Assembly: GCA_964537055.1 (NCBI GenBank) | Contig: CAZHYV010000005.1 | Span: 62,001 to 126,000 of the forward strand | Source: CAZHYV01 sp964537055 | Lineage (GTDB): Bacteria > Myxococcota_A > Polyangia > Palsa-1104 > JAEUJZ01 | Length of the DNA stretch: 64,000 nucleotides | Direction: 5' to 3' | In this document: positions 34,130-43,127 of the stretch, one piece after another | How positions within the stretch are numbered: position 1 is the stretch's first letter | Layout: each line of letters starts with the position of its first letter | The notes under the pieces: model-generated | Seen by the model: only the letters and a program-made list of their open reading frames with translations | Database searches by the model: none | Told to the model about the DNA's origin: nothing | Program-made: the position numbers and the translations under genes

Positions 34130-34873
34130 TTAGGGAGACGTCTGCGATTCTTCGGCCGTCATCCGTTCATCCCACTCTTGCCAATATGAACGTAACGTGC
34201 CGTTTCTATATCTTTGATGGACCTCTGCCCAATCAGGATCGGACAGAAACTGGCCTCTGGTATTTAGACTTCGCATTTGCCGTGAGTAGGTATCCCAATG
34301 AGGACGAAATCTTGCCGGAACCCATGATGGCGGATCGAGCGGTGGTAAGGGGTCATCTGGACTTATCGGAGGGATTCGAGACACTCTTCCCTCTACCGCC
34401 TGCCTAGGTTCCCTGTCCCTCATGAAGCGAAGATCTGATTCGACAGAGTACGGATTTGGCTGCACCATAGGATAGGCATCACGAAACAGCTCCTCATCCC
34501 CTGCTAGTCGATGGGCAGCTGTTCGTCCAGATTCTATAGGCCCAATCGTATCTGGGGGTTCCCCGGGCTCCCGTGCCCTTCGTGGACGGTACGCATTCCC
34601 AGGCTCCGTTCTTAAAGGATCTCTCTCGATGAGTCGTCTGGTCTCCTCAGCACCCGGGTTTGTTTCACGTTCGACTCCTCCTACCACAGAATCTATAACG
34701 ATTGCATCTAACGATCCGTTTTCACTCCCTTCTCCAACAATTACGCCACTTCTGGCTGTACCAACCTCTCTTACACCACATCCCACCGCGCGAAGCAGAG
34801 GACATTGGGTGAGCAACAAACAATAAACCAACAGTCCAATCGTCTTTTTGAATCGCTTCCAAGCCTTTTTCAT
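34130..34873 (-). CDS. Hypothetical exported protein
   Basis: The 247-residue product has a basic start and a hydrophobic segment (residues 10-32) containing two cysteines, TQC and AVGC; either could be a lipobox, so lipid anchoring is possible. The rest is hydrophilic and rich in arginine, glutamate and proline, with low-complexity stretches such as REPGEPPDTIGPIESGR. The C terminus has an aromatic-rich region (PHWDTYSRQMRSL, YWQEWDERM). No family is recognised. It lies in the tat gene direction but about 125 bases downstream of nothing obviously linked. Confidence 0.55.
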   Translation of the reverse strand: MKKAWKRFKKTIGLLVYCLLLTQCPLLRAVGCGVREVGTARSGVIVGEGSENGSLDAIVIDSVVGGVERETNPGAEETRRLIERDPLRTEPGNAYRPRRAREPGEPPDTIGPIESGRTAAHRLAGDEELFRDAYPMVQPNPYSVESDLRFMRDREPRQAVEGRVSRIPPISPDDPLPPLDPPSWVPARFRPHWDTYSRQMRSLNTRGQFLSDPDWAEVHQRYRNGTLRSYWQEWDERMTAEESQTSP

Positions 34874-35009
34874 GTTTCTTACCTGAATTCTTAGAATTTA
34901 TAGAGAAATCCATCTAACATAGATCGGGGAAGCATTCAATCTATGATTGTTGCCTTTCAAAATCTTTGAAAATTCTCCAAGCTCTTAGAAATCCTGCTAT
35001 AACCACCGC

Positions 35010-35858
35010 ATGCCTGAACTACCCGAGGTTGAAACCATTGCTCAAAATTTACGGTCCTCGTTGCTCTATCGAACGGTTGTTTCTTTTTGGAGCAGCGACA
35101 TTCGTTTAAGGACAACGCCAGATGTGACCTTATTACGACAGCTGCCCATGTGTAAATTGACCGCAGTCCACCGGCGGGGAAAATATCTTCTTTTTCGATT
35201 TCTGCGTCCCTATGCCCAAGGAATCTTTACGGTACTCAGCCATCTAGGAATGAGCGGGCGGTATCTTTTACGAAATCACAGCGATGTCCCGCTTCCTCAT
35301 ACGCATGTTCGGCTTAGGTTTGATCATGAGCTAGAACTACACTATGTAGACCCTCGAAGGTTTGGCAGTATTCAAATTTACGGGGTAGGCGAAGAAGCAA
35401 CTGAGACCATCCCAGAGGTATCCCTTTTGGGTCCTGATCCTTTTGACCAAGCCTTTCATGTTCGCTATCTCCAAGAAAAGCTTTCTTTATCCAAACGTCC
35501 GATCAAGCTTTGGCTGCTTGATCAGAAAAACGTGGCGGGCCTTGGAAATATCTATGTGCTTGAAACCCTGTTTCTATCGCACATTCATCCTGAAAGGCCT
35601 GCGTCGTCCTTATCTTTAAAAGAAGTCACCCAACTTCATCGGGCCACGCTAGAGATATTGAAGAAAGCCATCGAGCGGAGAGGTACGACCTTGAGAGACG
35701 GAGGATATGTAGACGCCATCGGAAACCAGGGACAAAACCAGATGGCGCTAAATACCTACGGCAGAAAGGGCCTTCCCTGCCGGGTGTGCAACACAAAGAT
35801 CGTTCACAGAGTGCAAGCGCAGCGATCCAGCTACTTTTGTCCTGTTTGCCAAAAATAA
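35010..35858 (+). CDS. mutM: Formamidopyrimidine-DNA glycosylase (MutM/Fpg)
   Basis: The enzyme removes 8-oxoguanine and formamidopyrimidine from oxidised DNA and cleaves the abasic site. The 282-residue protein starts MPELPEVETIA, whose N-terminal proline is the catalytic nucleophile. It contains the RRGKYLLF lysine segment, the H2TH motif region (DQKNVAGLGNIYV) and a C-terminal zinc finger with CRVC and CPVC. No Shine-Dalgarno is visible. TGCTATAAC, an extended -10-like box, ends six bases before the ATG, suggesting a leaderless message. Confidence 0.96.
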   Translation: MPELPEVETIAQNLRSSLLYRTVVSFWSSDIRLRTTPDVTLLRQLPMCKLTAVHRRGKYLLFRFLRPYAQGIFTVLSHLGMSGRYLLRNHSDVPLPHTHVRLRFDHELELHYVDPRRFGSIQIYGVGEEATETIPEVSLLGPDPFDQAFHVRYLQEKLSLSKRPIKLWLLDQKNVAGLGNIYVLETLFLSHIHPERPASSLSLKEVTQLHRATLEILKKAIERRGTTLRDGGYVDAIGNQGQNQMALNTYGRKGLPCRVCNTKIVHRVQAQRSSYFCPVCQK

Positions 35859-35913
35859 TTCTATCTGATAGCCGGAAGCAAATTGACCACTCGGGGAAAA
35901 ATACAACATTTAT

Positions 35914-35958
35914 TTGACAAATTTAGCTCATGTAAACTATTTTGTACAGAATAGTTTA
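35914..35958 (+). promoter_or_regulatory. Promoter with a 26-bp palindromic operator before the padR gene
   Basis: TTGACA (35914-35919) and TATTTT (35938-35943), spaced 18 bases, form a promoter. A palindrome at 35933-35958 overlaps the -10: arms TAAACTATT (35933-35941) and AATAGTTTA (35950-35958) are perfect inverses around a TGTACA core, with one mismatched pair. PadR family dimers bind such dyads, so autoregulation of the padR-MFS operon is inferred. Confidence 0.75.
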
Positions 35959-35970
35959 TTGCTGATTGTT

Positions 35971-36597
35971 ATGAGCTACCCTCTTGTTATATTAGGACTT
36001 CTCATGGAAAAGCCTCTCCATGGCTATGAGATCATGCAAGCCATTGATCGACGTGGATTTGCACACTTCATGCGTTTAAGCGGAGGGGGGCTTTATTACC
36101 ATTTACAAAAGCTACTTGATTCGAGAGACATTGAAATTCACGAAACGGAGCAAAACGAGAACTATCCAGAGCGTCAAGTTTACCGGACCACCGCCCAAGG
36201 AAAAGAATCTTTTTTGAAGCAAATGCGGAAGATTCTCTCCGATGTGGAGGGGCGGAAGGTACGAGACCCTTTTGATGCAGTCTTGTGCTTTGGATCCTTT
36301 CTTAAGCGAGACGAGATCGAAGCAGCGCTCGCCTACCAAAAAAATTCAATCCTGCCGATCTATCAGCGCCTGCATCTTCTCTATCAGCTTCTCAAAAAAT
36401 CCAAGCAACGCTGCTTTGCATGGATCCTGCTAGTCCTTGACCATTCTCTTTCCCGATTGGAAGCAGAATTAAAGCGGTACCGATCTTCTATCAAACGGAT
36501 CCAGACAGACTATGACCTAAACCTAAAATCCATCCAGAAAGAGGCACAACGAAAACTTACGTCGCTTTCACACAAGTCAGACAAGGATGCAATATGA
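35971..36597 (+). CDS. PadR-family transcriptional regulator
   Basis: The 208-residue product begins MSYPLVILGLLMEKPLHGYEI, the typical PadR winged-helix start; an upstream in-frame reading overlaps the operator and is rejected. The winged helix occupies residues 1-85, with GGGLYYHLQKL as the recognition region, followed by a long helical C-terminal domain for dimerisation. It overlaps the next gene by ATGA, so it is co-translated with the MFS pump, which it probably represses. The operator at 35933-35958 lies just upstream. Confidence 0.9.
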   Translation: MSYPLVILGLLMEKPLHGYEIMQAIDRRGFAHFMRLSGGGLYYHLQKLLDSRDIEIHETEQNENYPERQVYRTTAQGKESFLKQMRKILSDVEGRKVRDPFDAVLCFGSFLKRDEIEAALAYQKNSILPIYQRLHLLYQLLKKSKQRCFAWILLVLDHSLSRLEAELKRYRSSIKRIQTDYDLNLKSIQKEAQRKLTSLSHKSDKDAI

Positions 36598-38117
36598 CCA
36601 TTCTGCGAAACACGAACACTCCTTCCGACCCTTCCTTATCCAAAAAGCAATCAGCATTCATCCTCACGGGCATTTTGCTGGGCATCCTGCTGGAAGCTCT
36701 TGATACGACCGTGGTTAACACTGCCCTACGAACCATTCTTACCGAGCTAGGTGGACAAAAGACCATGCTGGGCTGGGTGGTAGGCGCCTATTTGCTTATG
36801 ATCACTGTCACCACCCCGATTTATGGGCGTTTGTCTGATCTGTATGGACGCATGCCGTTTTATTTGGGAGGCATGGCGCTATTTATGCTGGGATCAACGC
36901 TATCAGGATTCTCACGCACGGTTCCTCAACTGATTGGGTTTCGTGCCCTTCAGGGGCTAGGCGCAGGAGCCATGATGCCCCTTTCAATCGCTTTGATTCA
37001 GACTGTATTCCCCAAAAACAAACAGGGAAAGATCCAAGGGATGATGCCACTTGCATTTGGGGTGGCCATTATGTTTGGTCCAACGCTAGGGGGGTTTATT
37101 ACCGACCATCTGGGTTGGCGGTGGCTCTTCTTTTTGAACCTACCCTTTGGTCTGCTAGCGATTATGCTTCTTTACAAATATCTTCCTTTGCATGCCAGGC
37201 AGCAATCAGAAAGACCATCCACCACGCTAGATTCTGTAAGCGTCGTCCTTTTGCTATTATCCTCTTCAAGCTTGGTGCTAGGATTTCTTTTTGTAGAAAT
37301 TCTCCATCTTCCATGGGCGTCCTGGAGGACGTTGTTGATGTTTGCAGGAGCCATCCTGCTTACGGGCTTGTTTGTCGTTAGAAACCAAAAGCAACCCACT
37401 CCGCTCATTCCAATGGCGCTTTTCCGAAACTTTAGCTTTTCGTTAAGTATTGTAGGGGCCTTTTTGACGTCAGGGATCCTTTTATGGAATATCGCCATTT
37501 ACATCCCCGTCTTTATGCAGACTGTTTTAAAGGTAAGTCCTACGCAATCAGGTCTGACGATTACGCCTATGATGGTGGGAATGCTCGTTGGCAGCTTCAC
37601 GTGCGGCCGCCTATTTGGCCGTGCCATAAAGCAACCAAAAATTCTCGCTCTTATCTCGTCGGTCTTTGTACTTACAGGGATGGGATTTTTAACCATGCTG
37701 ACATTGCAAAGTACAAAAGCCTCGGTCATTGTTTATACGATTCTTACAGGGGTTGGTATCGGCATGAGCATGCCTCTTTATGGATTGCTTGCCGCGAATT
37801 CTGTCGAAAAAAGAAACATTGGCCTTTCTTTTGGCCTCTTGGCTTTCTTTCGAAATTTTGGAGGTGCCTTTTCCACCGCATTTTTTGGAAGCATTTTTGG
37901 CCTAGCGCTCTTTCAATCACAAAAGTTACATGCTGCATCAATGATACCGCAGGGCTTCTCGGGTACGGCAGACAAAACACTTGAGGTTCTCTTCACGTTC
38001 CAGGCGGTCCATCAGGTCTTTTTGATCGGCCTCGGCATCGCGGTCTTGGCTTTTTTCATCAACCTGTGCTTGCCGCGGAAGCGGATCGACCTCACTCAGC
38101 CCAATCAGAACCCCTAA
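36594..38117 (+). CDS. MFS multidrug efflux transporter, DHA2 (14-helix) family
   Basis: The 507-residue protein is a proton-driven drug exporter of the EmrB/QacA type with about 14 membrane helices. The LDTTVVNTALRTI motif of the first helix (residues 35-47), the GRLSDLYGRMPFY motif A in the loop after helix 2 and the GLGAGAMMPLS segment are clear. The start overlaps the padR stop (ATGA). DHA2 pumps often work with an HlyD-type adaptor; one lies 91 bases downstream. Confidence 0.92.
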   Translation: MTILRNTNTPSDPSLSKKQSAFILTGILLGILLEALDTTVVNTALRTILTELGGQKTMLGWVVGAYLLMITVTTPIYGRLSDLYGRMPFYLGGMALFMLGSTLSGFSRTVPQLIGFRALQGLGAGAMMPLSIALIQTVFPKNKQGKIQGMMPLAFGVAIMFGPTLGGFITDHLGWRWLFFLNLPFGLLAIMLLYKYLPLHARQQSERPSTTLDSVSVVLLLLSSSSLVLGFLFVEILHLPWASWRTLLMFAGAILLTGLFVVRNQKQPTPLIPMALFRNFSFSLSIVGAFLTSGILLWNIAIYIPVFMQTVLKVSPTQSGLTITPMMVGMLVGSFTCGRLFGRAIKQPKILALISSVFVLTGMGFLTMLTLQSTKASVIVYTILTGVGIGMSMPLYGLLAANSVEKRNIGLSFGLLAFFRNFGGAFSTAFFGSIFGLALFQSQKLHAASMIPQGFSGTADKTLEVLFTFQAVHQVFLIGLGIAVLAFFINLCLPRKRIDLTQPNQNP

Positions 38118-38208
38118 CACCAACGAGGACATAGGCCGATGGAGATACTCCTTTTTTCTTTAATGCAGTTTTTCTGGAATTCACACCTTAACCCGATGAG
38201 GAGCTTCT

Positions 38209-39480
38209 ATGCGTAAGACGATTCTTTTCTTAGGATTCGGCGTTCTGATTGCAGCAGGGCTCTTTGCGTATAAGATGCTTCGGCCGCTCGCTGTACAAAC
38301 CGCCGTCCTTGCTGAGGGTACAGCGATGGAAGTTGTCTATGGAAGCGCTCGGGTTGAAGCAAAAACACGTGCTTCCATCAAATCGCGTGTCTCAGGTACG
38401 GTCCGTGAAATCTCAGTCGAGGTAGGACAGGTAGTGGAACCAGATGCTTTGGTCCTAAGCTTGGATGCTCCGCAGATCCGCGAGGATATTCTTAAATCCA
38501 AGGCAGACCTTTTGGCAGCCAGCAGGCGGTTCTCTGAAAAACCCCAACTTCGCGTACTCCGGAAGACAGCACGTGCTATTGAGGCGGAGCTTCATCAGGC
38601 AAAACTTGATTTGGCCCGCCTTGAGAAGCTTCTGCAAAGTGACGCCTCAACCCAGTACGAAGCGGAACGGGCCCGGATTCGGGTGAAAACGCTCGAATCC
38701 GAGCGAGGAGCAAACTTTTCCCAGCAGCGGGATGTTGAGATTGGTATTGGCACCGAATTGCAAAAACAAAAGGCAACGGTTGCTTCGTTCCAGTCAAGGT
38801 TATTGGACCTCAATATCCGGGCACCCATCCAAGGCACAGTGCTTTGGGAGGGCGTAAAATTGGGCGATGTGGTCTTAGCCAACCAAGAGATTGCCAGGAT
38901 TGGGGATTTGCGCCACCTGTGGATGGAAGCACTGGTGGATGAGGCAGATGTACCTCGGGTTAAGGTGGGGATGGAAGCATGGGTCCGTCTCAATGGTTAT
39001 CCAGAACGTGTGTTCGAGGCCCGTGTAGTTCGCGTCGTTCCTGAAGTTCAGCAAGCCACAAAATCGGTCGAGATTGATCTAGATTTTAGTAAAGAGATCA
39101 GCCCAAAAGAGCTTGGAATGCTCGCGGGGATGAACGGCGAGGTTCACATTCTTTCTAAAAAGAAAGAGGGCGTCCTCTTGATTCCTTTAGAAGCCATCGA
39201 TATGAAATCAGTATGGATTGAGCGCGAAGGCACCCTGACCAAAGTTACCAATTTTAAGGGGACCAAAGACCCTTCTCTCCATCAGTTTAGCGTATGGACC
39301 GTCGAGCAAGGGAAGCTTAAAGAGCACGCTGTCAAAATTGGAATCAAAGGCACGAAAGAGGCAGAAGTGATCTCGGGCCTTGATAAAAAGGTCCATGTGG
39401 CTCTTCTCAAAGAAGGAGTCGTCTTTCAAGAAGGGCAGTCGGTTTCCGAGACGGTTCTCCCAAGTGATGAAAGGACCTAG
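38209..39480 (+). CDS. HlyD-family membrane fusion protein (efflux adaptor)
   Basis: The 423-residue protein has an N-terminal membrane helix (5-22), a lipoyl/barrel-sandwich half (SRVSGTVREISVEVGQVVEPD), a coiled-coil hairpin (about 100-195) and a second lipoyl half (IRAPIQGTVLWEGV), followed by beta-barrel domains. GAGGAG lies five bases before the ATG. It is followed after three bases by an ABC permease and then an ATPase, and preceded by an MFS pump, so its partner could be either. The ABC pair is favoured by the tight spacing, as in MacA or DevB systems. Confidence 0.9.
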   Translation: MRKTILFLGFGVLIAAGLFAYKMLRPLAVQTAVLAEGTAMEVVYGSARVEAKTRASIKSRVSGTVREISVEVGQVVEPDALVLSLDAPQIREDILKSKADLLAASRRFSEKPQLRVLRKTARAIEAELHQAKLDLARLEKLLQSDASTQYEAERARIRVKTLESERGANFSQQRDVEIGIGTELQKQKATVASFQSRLLDLNIRAPIQGTVLWEGVKLGDVVLANQEIARIGDLRHLWMEALVDEADVPRVKVGMEAWVRLNGYPERVFEARVVRVVPEVQQATKSVEIDLDFSKEISPKELGMLAGMNGEVHILSKKKEGVLLIPLEAIDMKSVWIEREGTLTKVTNFKGTKDPSLHQFSVWTVEQGKLKEHAVKIGIKGTKEAEVISGLDKKVHVALLKEGVVFQEGQSVSETVLPSDERT

Positions 39481-39483
39481 ATC

Positions 39484-40854
39484 GTGCATCTCATTTTTTT
39501 TCTAGCCATGCGTCAGCTATGGGCACGGAAGCTGCTAAACGGCATCGCGGTCTGCGGCGTGTCTTTGGGTGTTTTGGTGCTTATTGGAATGAATGGGATC
39601 ATGCAGGGGTTCCAGATGAAGTTTAAGGGTGAGATTTTGCGAGTCTCTCCCCACGTCACCATTTATGATAAACAGCTGGGTCAAGAACAAAATGTGACCG
39701 AGCAGGCGTGGCAGCAATCTTTTTCGGGGCAACTTCCTTCGAAGCAGCCTTTGTTGGGTCAGCCTCCCCTATCTCTAGGCAGGGGGTACATGAGCGAAGG
39801 TCAAAGTCCTACCTCGTCAAAACCCTACCCGCCTGCCGTACCTTCCCCGCTTGCCATCCAGGTTCTCCATCCACAACCCAACGACCGTGTATCTCAGATC
39901 AAACAACCGTCCACCTGGATCCGTATCGTCGAAGAGATGCCCGAAGTAGAAGCGGCCTGTCCTGGATTGGTGGGGCAGATCATTTTGTTCCGTGGCTCTC
40001 AAGAGCGCGGCGTCGACCTGCGGGGGATCCTTCCCAATTTGCAGGACCGATGCACGCCCATCTCTACCTACGTGCAAGCCGGCGGTTGGAATGGCCTTAG
40101 CACTTATACTGACGGAGTTGCCCTTGGGGTAACCGTGGCTGAAAAACTAGGCGCCCAAGTTGGAGATACGCTTCGGATCAAAGACCAGGATTTATCTTTA
40201 AAGGTGGTTGCTATTTTTGACTCGGGCATTCCCTCTATCGATCAGACCCGCGTCTATGTCACCTTAACGACAGCCCAACGGATTCTAAAACGCGCGAATG
40301 TGGTGGGTCGCTTAGAGATCCGCCTGAAAGATCCTCAAGAGAGCGTCAAAATGGCCGCACGTTTAGAACGGATGATGGGGTACGATGCAGAGAGCTGGCA
40401 AGAGGCTTCGGCAAACTTTTTGTCCTTGTTCGCCATGCAAAATATGATTGTTTCGATGGTGATCGGAGCCATTTTGGTGGTAGGAGGCTTTGGAATTTTA
40501 GCGATCCAAATCATGATTGTTCTGCAAAAAACGAAAGACATCGCTATCTTACGCTCAGTTGGTTTACACAGAAAAGACATCCTTCTGATGTTCCTGATTC
40601 AGGGCCTTGTGATTGCACTGATCGGGGCTGCCTTGGGGGATCTGCTCGGGTGGAGGTTGGTGGAGTTTTTGGGAAGCTTGCGCATCAAACAAGAAGGTCT
40701 TGTGAAGAGCAACACGTTCTTGGTGTATAAAGATCCGATGTTCTATCTGTACGGAGTTCTTTTCTCTTTGCTTACCGGGATGCTTGCCAGTTTGATTCCC
40801 GCCTTTCGGGGATCAAAAGTCGAACCTGTGGATGTACTCAGGGGACAAACCTAA
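39484..40854 (+). CDS. ABC transporter permease (LolCE/MacB-type)
   Basis: The 456-residue protein has one N-terminal membrane helix (about 17-38), a large periplasmic domain (about 40-310) and three C-terminal helices (about 318-345, 362-388, 415-440). This is the FtsX/MacB fold of lipoprotein- and drug-exporting permeases. The start is GTG at 39484 with AAAGGA eight bases upstream. The periplasmic domain includes a proline/serine-rich stretch (about 75-125). It lies between the HlyD adaptor and the ATPase, so a tripartite exporter is likely. Confidence 0.88.
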   Translation: MHLIFFLAMRQLWARKLLNGIAVCGVSLGVLVLIGMNGIMQGFQMKFKGEILRVSPHVTIYDKQLGQEQNVTEQAWQQSFSGQLPSKQPLLGQPPLSLGRGYMSEGQSPTSSKPYPPAVPSPLAIQVLHPQPNDRVSQIKQPSTWIRIVEEMPEVEAACPGLVGQIILFRGSQERGVDLRGILPNLQDRCTPISTYVQAGGWNGLSTYTDGVALGVTVAEKLGAQVGDTLRIKDQDLSLKVVAIFDSGIPSIDQTRVYVTLTTAQRILKRANVVGRLEIRLKDPQESVKMAARLERMMGYDAESWQEASANFLSLFAMQNMIVSMVIGAILVVGGFGILAIQIMIVLQKTKDIAILRSVGLHRKDILLMFLIQGLVIALIGAALGDLLGWRLVEFLGSLRIKQEGLVKSNTFLVYKDPMFYLYGVLFSLLTGMLASLIPAFRGSKVEPVDVLRGQT

Positions 40855-40878
40855 AGGCGCAACCATGATGAAAGGGCA

Positions 40879-41610
40879 ATGATGACGGCCACGAGTGAAG
40901 ATATGAAAAAAAGCGATCAGCCTCTTTTAGAGACGCGTAGCTTAACCAGAAGCTTGGGTGAGAAGGTCAAACAAACGATTTTGCAAAAGATCGACCTTCA
41001 GATCGTAAAGGGTCAGTTTGTGGCCCTGACTGGGCATAGCGGTTCTGGGAAAAGCACGCTCTTGTACCTGCTGGGTGCTTTGGACAAGCCTACGTCAGGA
41101 CAGGTACTGATCGAGGGAGTAGACACTGCGGCTTTGGATGATAATGGACGCGCACGACTGCGAAACGAGAAGCTTGGGTTTGTGTTTCAGTTTCACTTTC
41201 TTTTACCAGAATTTAGTGTTTTGGAAAACGTTATGATTCCCATGCTAAAACGAGGCACTTCCGATACGGCTGCCAAAAAGCAAGCCTTGGAAACACTAGG
41301 AAATCTGGGTCTGGGCGATCTGTGGAAACGTAGGCCTTCGGAACTATCGGGTGGACAACAGCAGCGAGTCTCGATTGCCCGGGCGCTTGCGGGGAAACCA
41401 AAGCTACTTCTTGCGGACGAGCCGACTGGAAGCTTGGACAGCCGCAATGGAGAAGCAGTCATAAGCCTTTTTGAGCAGCTCAACCGCGAGCACGGAATGA
41501 CCATTGTGATGGTGACGCACGATTCAAGTTTTGCCCGAAGGGCCTCGCGGCAAGTGATGTTGAAAGACGGACAGGTTTTGAGCGACCAACAGCAGGAACG
41601 GGTACATTAA
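40879..41610 (+). CDS. ABC transporter ATP-binding protein (LolD/MacB-type)
   Basis: The 243-residue ATPase carries Walker A (GHSGSGKST), the Q-loop (FVFQFHFLLPEF), the ABC signature (LSGGQQQRVSIARAL), Walker B (LLLADEPTGSLD) and the H-loop (MVTHD). AAAGGG precedes the ATG. It belongs to the LolD/MacB/FtsE group and would power the upstream permease with its HlyD adaptor. The ABC exporter is split into separate permease and ATPase, unlike fused MacB. Confidence 0.93.
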   Translation: MMTATSEDMKKSDQPLLETRSLTRSLGEKVKQTILQKIDLQIVKGQFVALTGHSGSGKSTLLYLLGALDKPTSGQVLIEGVDTAALDDNGRARLRNEKLGFVFQFHFLLPEFSVLENVMIPMLKRGTSDTAAKKQALETLGNLGLGDLWKRRPSELSGGQQQRVSIARALAGKPKLLLADEPTGSLDSRNGEAVISLFEQLNREHGMTIVMVTHDSSFARRASRQVMLKDGQVLSDQQQERVH

Positions 41611-41669
41611 CCAAATTTTGTCGGGTAGAAAATATAGGATGCCAATGAGTGGCCCTTGTTTGTCTTTAT

Positions 41670-42155
41670 TTATGAACTGGGCAAGTTCCCCTCTGCTCTT
41701 TCCATGACTCGTTTCGCATGTTTGAGATCTCGGTTCGTGGTCCGTTTGTGAAAAAACCATATCCAAAAAGAAGCCCCTTTCCAGCGTTTTGCGACATGCA
41801 CGATCAAGGTCCGATGAGGGTCTAGAGGATACAGACGACAACGAGAAGATTCTTCTCCGATCTGAAGATCGACGATTCCCCAAGTCTTGTCCTCTGATAG
41901 GAGGAGACCATACGATTTTCCGAACTGATCGTTCACCTGAAACAGGTGATTCCCTTGGGGAAGCACCTGTTTGATCCAATGAGGATAGAGGAGGCCATAG
42001 TTTTGGGGATCGGCGATCCAGGTCCAGACGACCGTGAAGGGGCGTTCGACGACCACAGCACTTACATACGTATCGTTGAGATTGCGGACAAGAGCGAATC
42101 CCAGAAGAAGGAAGAAAGCGGAAAGCAAAAGCAGCAGTATGATCGTTCCTGTCAT
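41670..42155 (-). CDS. Membrane-anchored START/SRPBCC-like protein
   Basis: The 161-residue protein has an N-terminal membrane helix (3-24) followed by a domain resembling the polyketide cyclase/SRPBCC helix-grip fold (ERPFTVVWTWIADPQNYGLL, then WGIVDLQIGE). The function is unknown. GGAGG lies seven bases before the ATG at 42155, so the start is well supported. It is convergent with the ATPase gene, with a 59-base gap, and lies next to the transposase remnant. Confidence 0.65.
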   Translation of the reverse strand: MTGTIILLLLLSAFFLLLGFALVRNLNDTYVSAVVVERPFTVVWTWIADPQNYGLLYPHWIKQVLPQGNHLFQVNDQFGKSYGLLLSEDKTWGIVDLQIGEESSRCRLYPLDPHRTLIVHVAKRWKGASFWIWFFHKRTTNRDLKHAKRVMERAEGNLPSS

Positions 42156-42284
42156 GATGTTTCCTCCCTGGGAAAGAAAAATAACCGAGGGGAGAGAAAA
42201 TCACCATTTAAATTTGTCATAATCTAAGAAGGTAAGCGGGGTCGTAGGCCGCCTTGGTTCGCTTGGCAAATCTCGGCTTGGCCC

Positions 42285-42775
42285 CCACCCCATCGCATCC
42301 ATGGTTAGGATGGTTCCCGAAAGGTCTAGGAAAGCGAGCCATTTTGGCATGGCCGTGATATCGTTGAATTACTGCTGCGTTGTGACCTGATCGAGAAGAG
42401 GTGCGTCTCCAGGCAAAGACAAAAACCAGATGGAGCGCCGATTGTCCTTTGGCCTGGTCAAACGGACCGCGTAACGTCTTGCCATGCGAGGCAATGGTTG
42501 TCCTCTTTCTTGCTCCGGAGACCAGGGTTTGTATGATCGAAAATAAACAGGAAAATACTCGGTTGAACGTATCATGCAAGGGAAACCCGTTCTTGAGATA
42601 GAGAAACTGGCGAAACCAGGCTTCTTTGCTTTGCCCAAGTCTTCCATTTTCAAACACGAATCTGCAGCTCGTCGACAATCAAGCAATCACCAGCAAGTCA
42701 AAGAGGTTATGTAATTTTTGTCGATCGAGCTCGGGATCTGCCGCAGGGATTCAAAGACCCTGGCCAAGGCTTAGA
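42285..42775 (-). pseudogene. Decayed ISAs1-family transposase
   Basis: Fragments in all three minus-strand frames resemble the ISAs1 (H-repeat) transposase in order: ADPELDRQKLHNLFDLLVIA, then a stop, ENGRLGQSKEAWFRQFLYL, KNGFPLHDTFNRVFS, HGKTLRGPFDQAKGQSALHL, a stop, and FNDITAMPKWLAFLDLSG leading to DAMG. At least two frameshifts and two in-frame stops separate them, and homology ends abruptly near 42288, so the C-terminal half is lost. No terminal inverted repeats were found. It is a remnant of a mobile element. Confidence 0.75.
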
Positions 42776-42840
42776 GACGATTCATTCAAAGCCACATCGC
42801 TAAGTTTGCCGAAGCGTTCTCTTTCTGCTATGGTGCCCTT

Positions 42841-43056
42841 GTGTTTCGTCTTATTCGCTTTTTGCTATGGTGTCTCTTTTGGTTTCTCTTTGCATGGTTG
42901 GCTGTCACCGTGCCTGTGGGAAAATATACACTCTTTCAACATGTGATGCGGATCGTTCATACGAAAGAAGCGCAGGAACTTAAAGAGGGACTGCAGCAAA
43001 CTGCTCATGATACGGAGAAGAAAATTCAAAAAGAACTCAAACAAGAAAAGAAGTGA
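42841..43056 (+). CDS. Small single-span membrane protein
   Basis: A GTG start at 42841 gives 71 residues: a membrane helix (about 4-26), the segment VPVGKYTLFQHVMRI and a charged C-terminal helix rich in glutamate and lysine (43-71). Myxobacterial-type short proteins with this layout exist as far as I recall, but I assign no function. The start is uncertain and no Shine-Dalgarno is obvious. It lies between the transposase remnant and a large membrane protein gene. Confidence 0.45.
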   Translation: MFRLIRFLLWCLFWFLFAWLAVTVPVGKYTLFQHVMRIVHTKEAQELKEGLQQTAHDTEKKIQKELKQEKK

Positions 43057-43127
43057 GCGTCTTGTTGAGCTAAAGTGTAGGACTTCTGGCCTTTACTGAA
43101 TGGTAATACGAAAAAGAGTTGCTTCAC

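Noticed and set aside
42217..42678. Open 153-codon minus-strand frame in the transposase region
   Set aside because: It contains only part of the ISAs1-like sequence and is one frame of a frameshifted remnant, so it is treated as a pseudogene rather than a gene.
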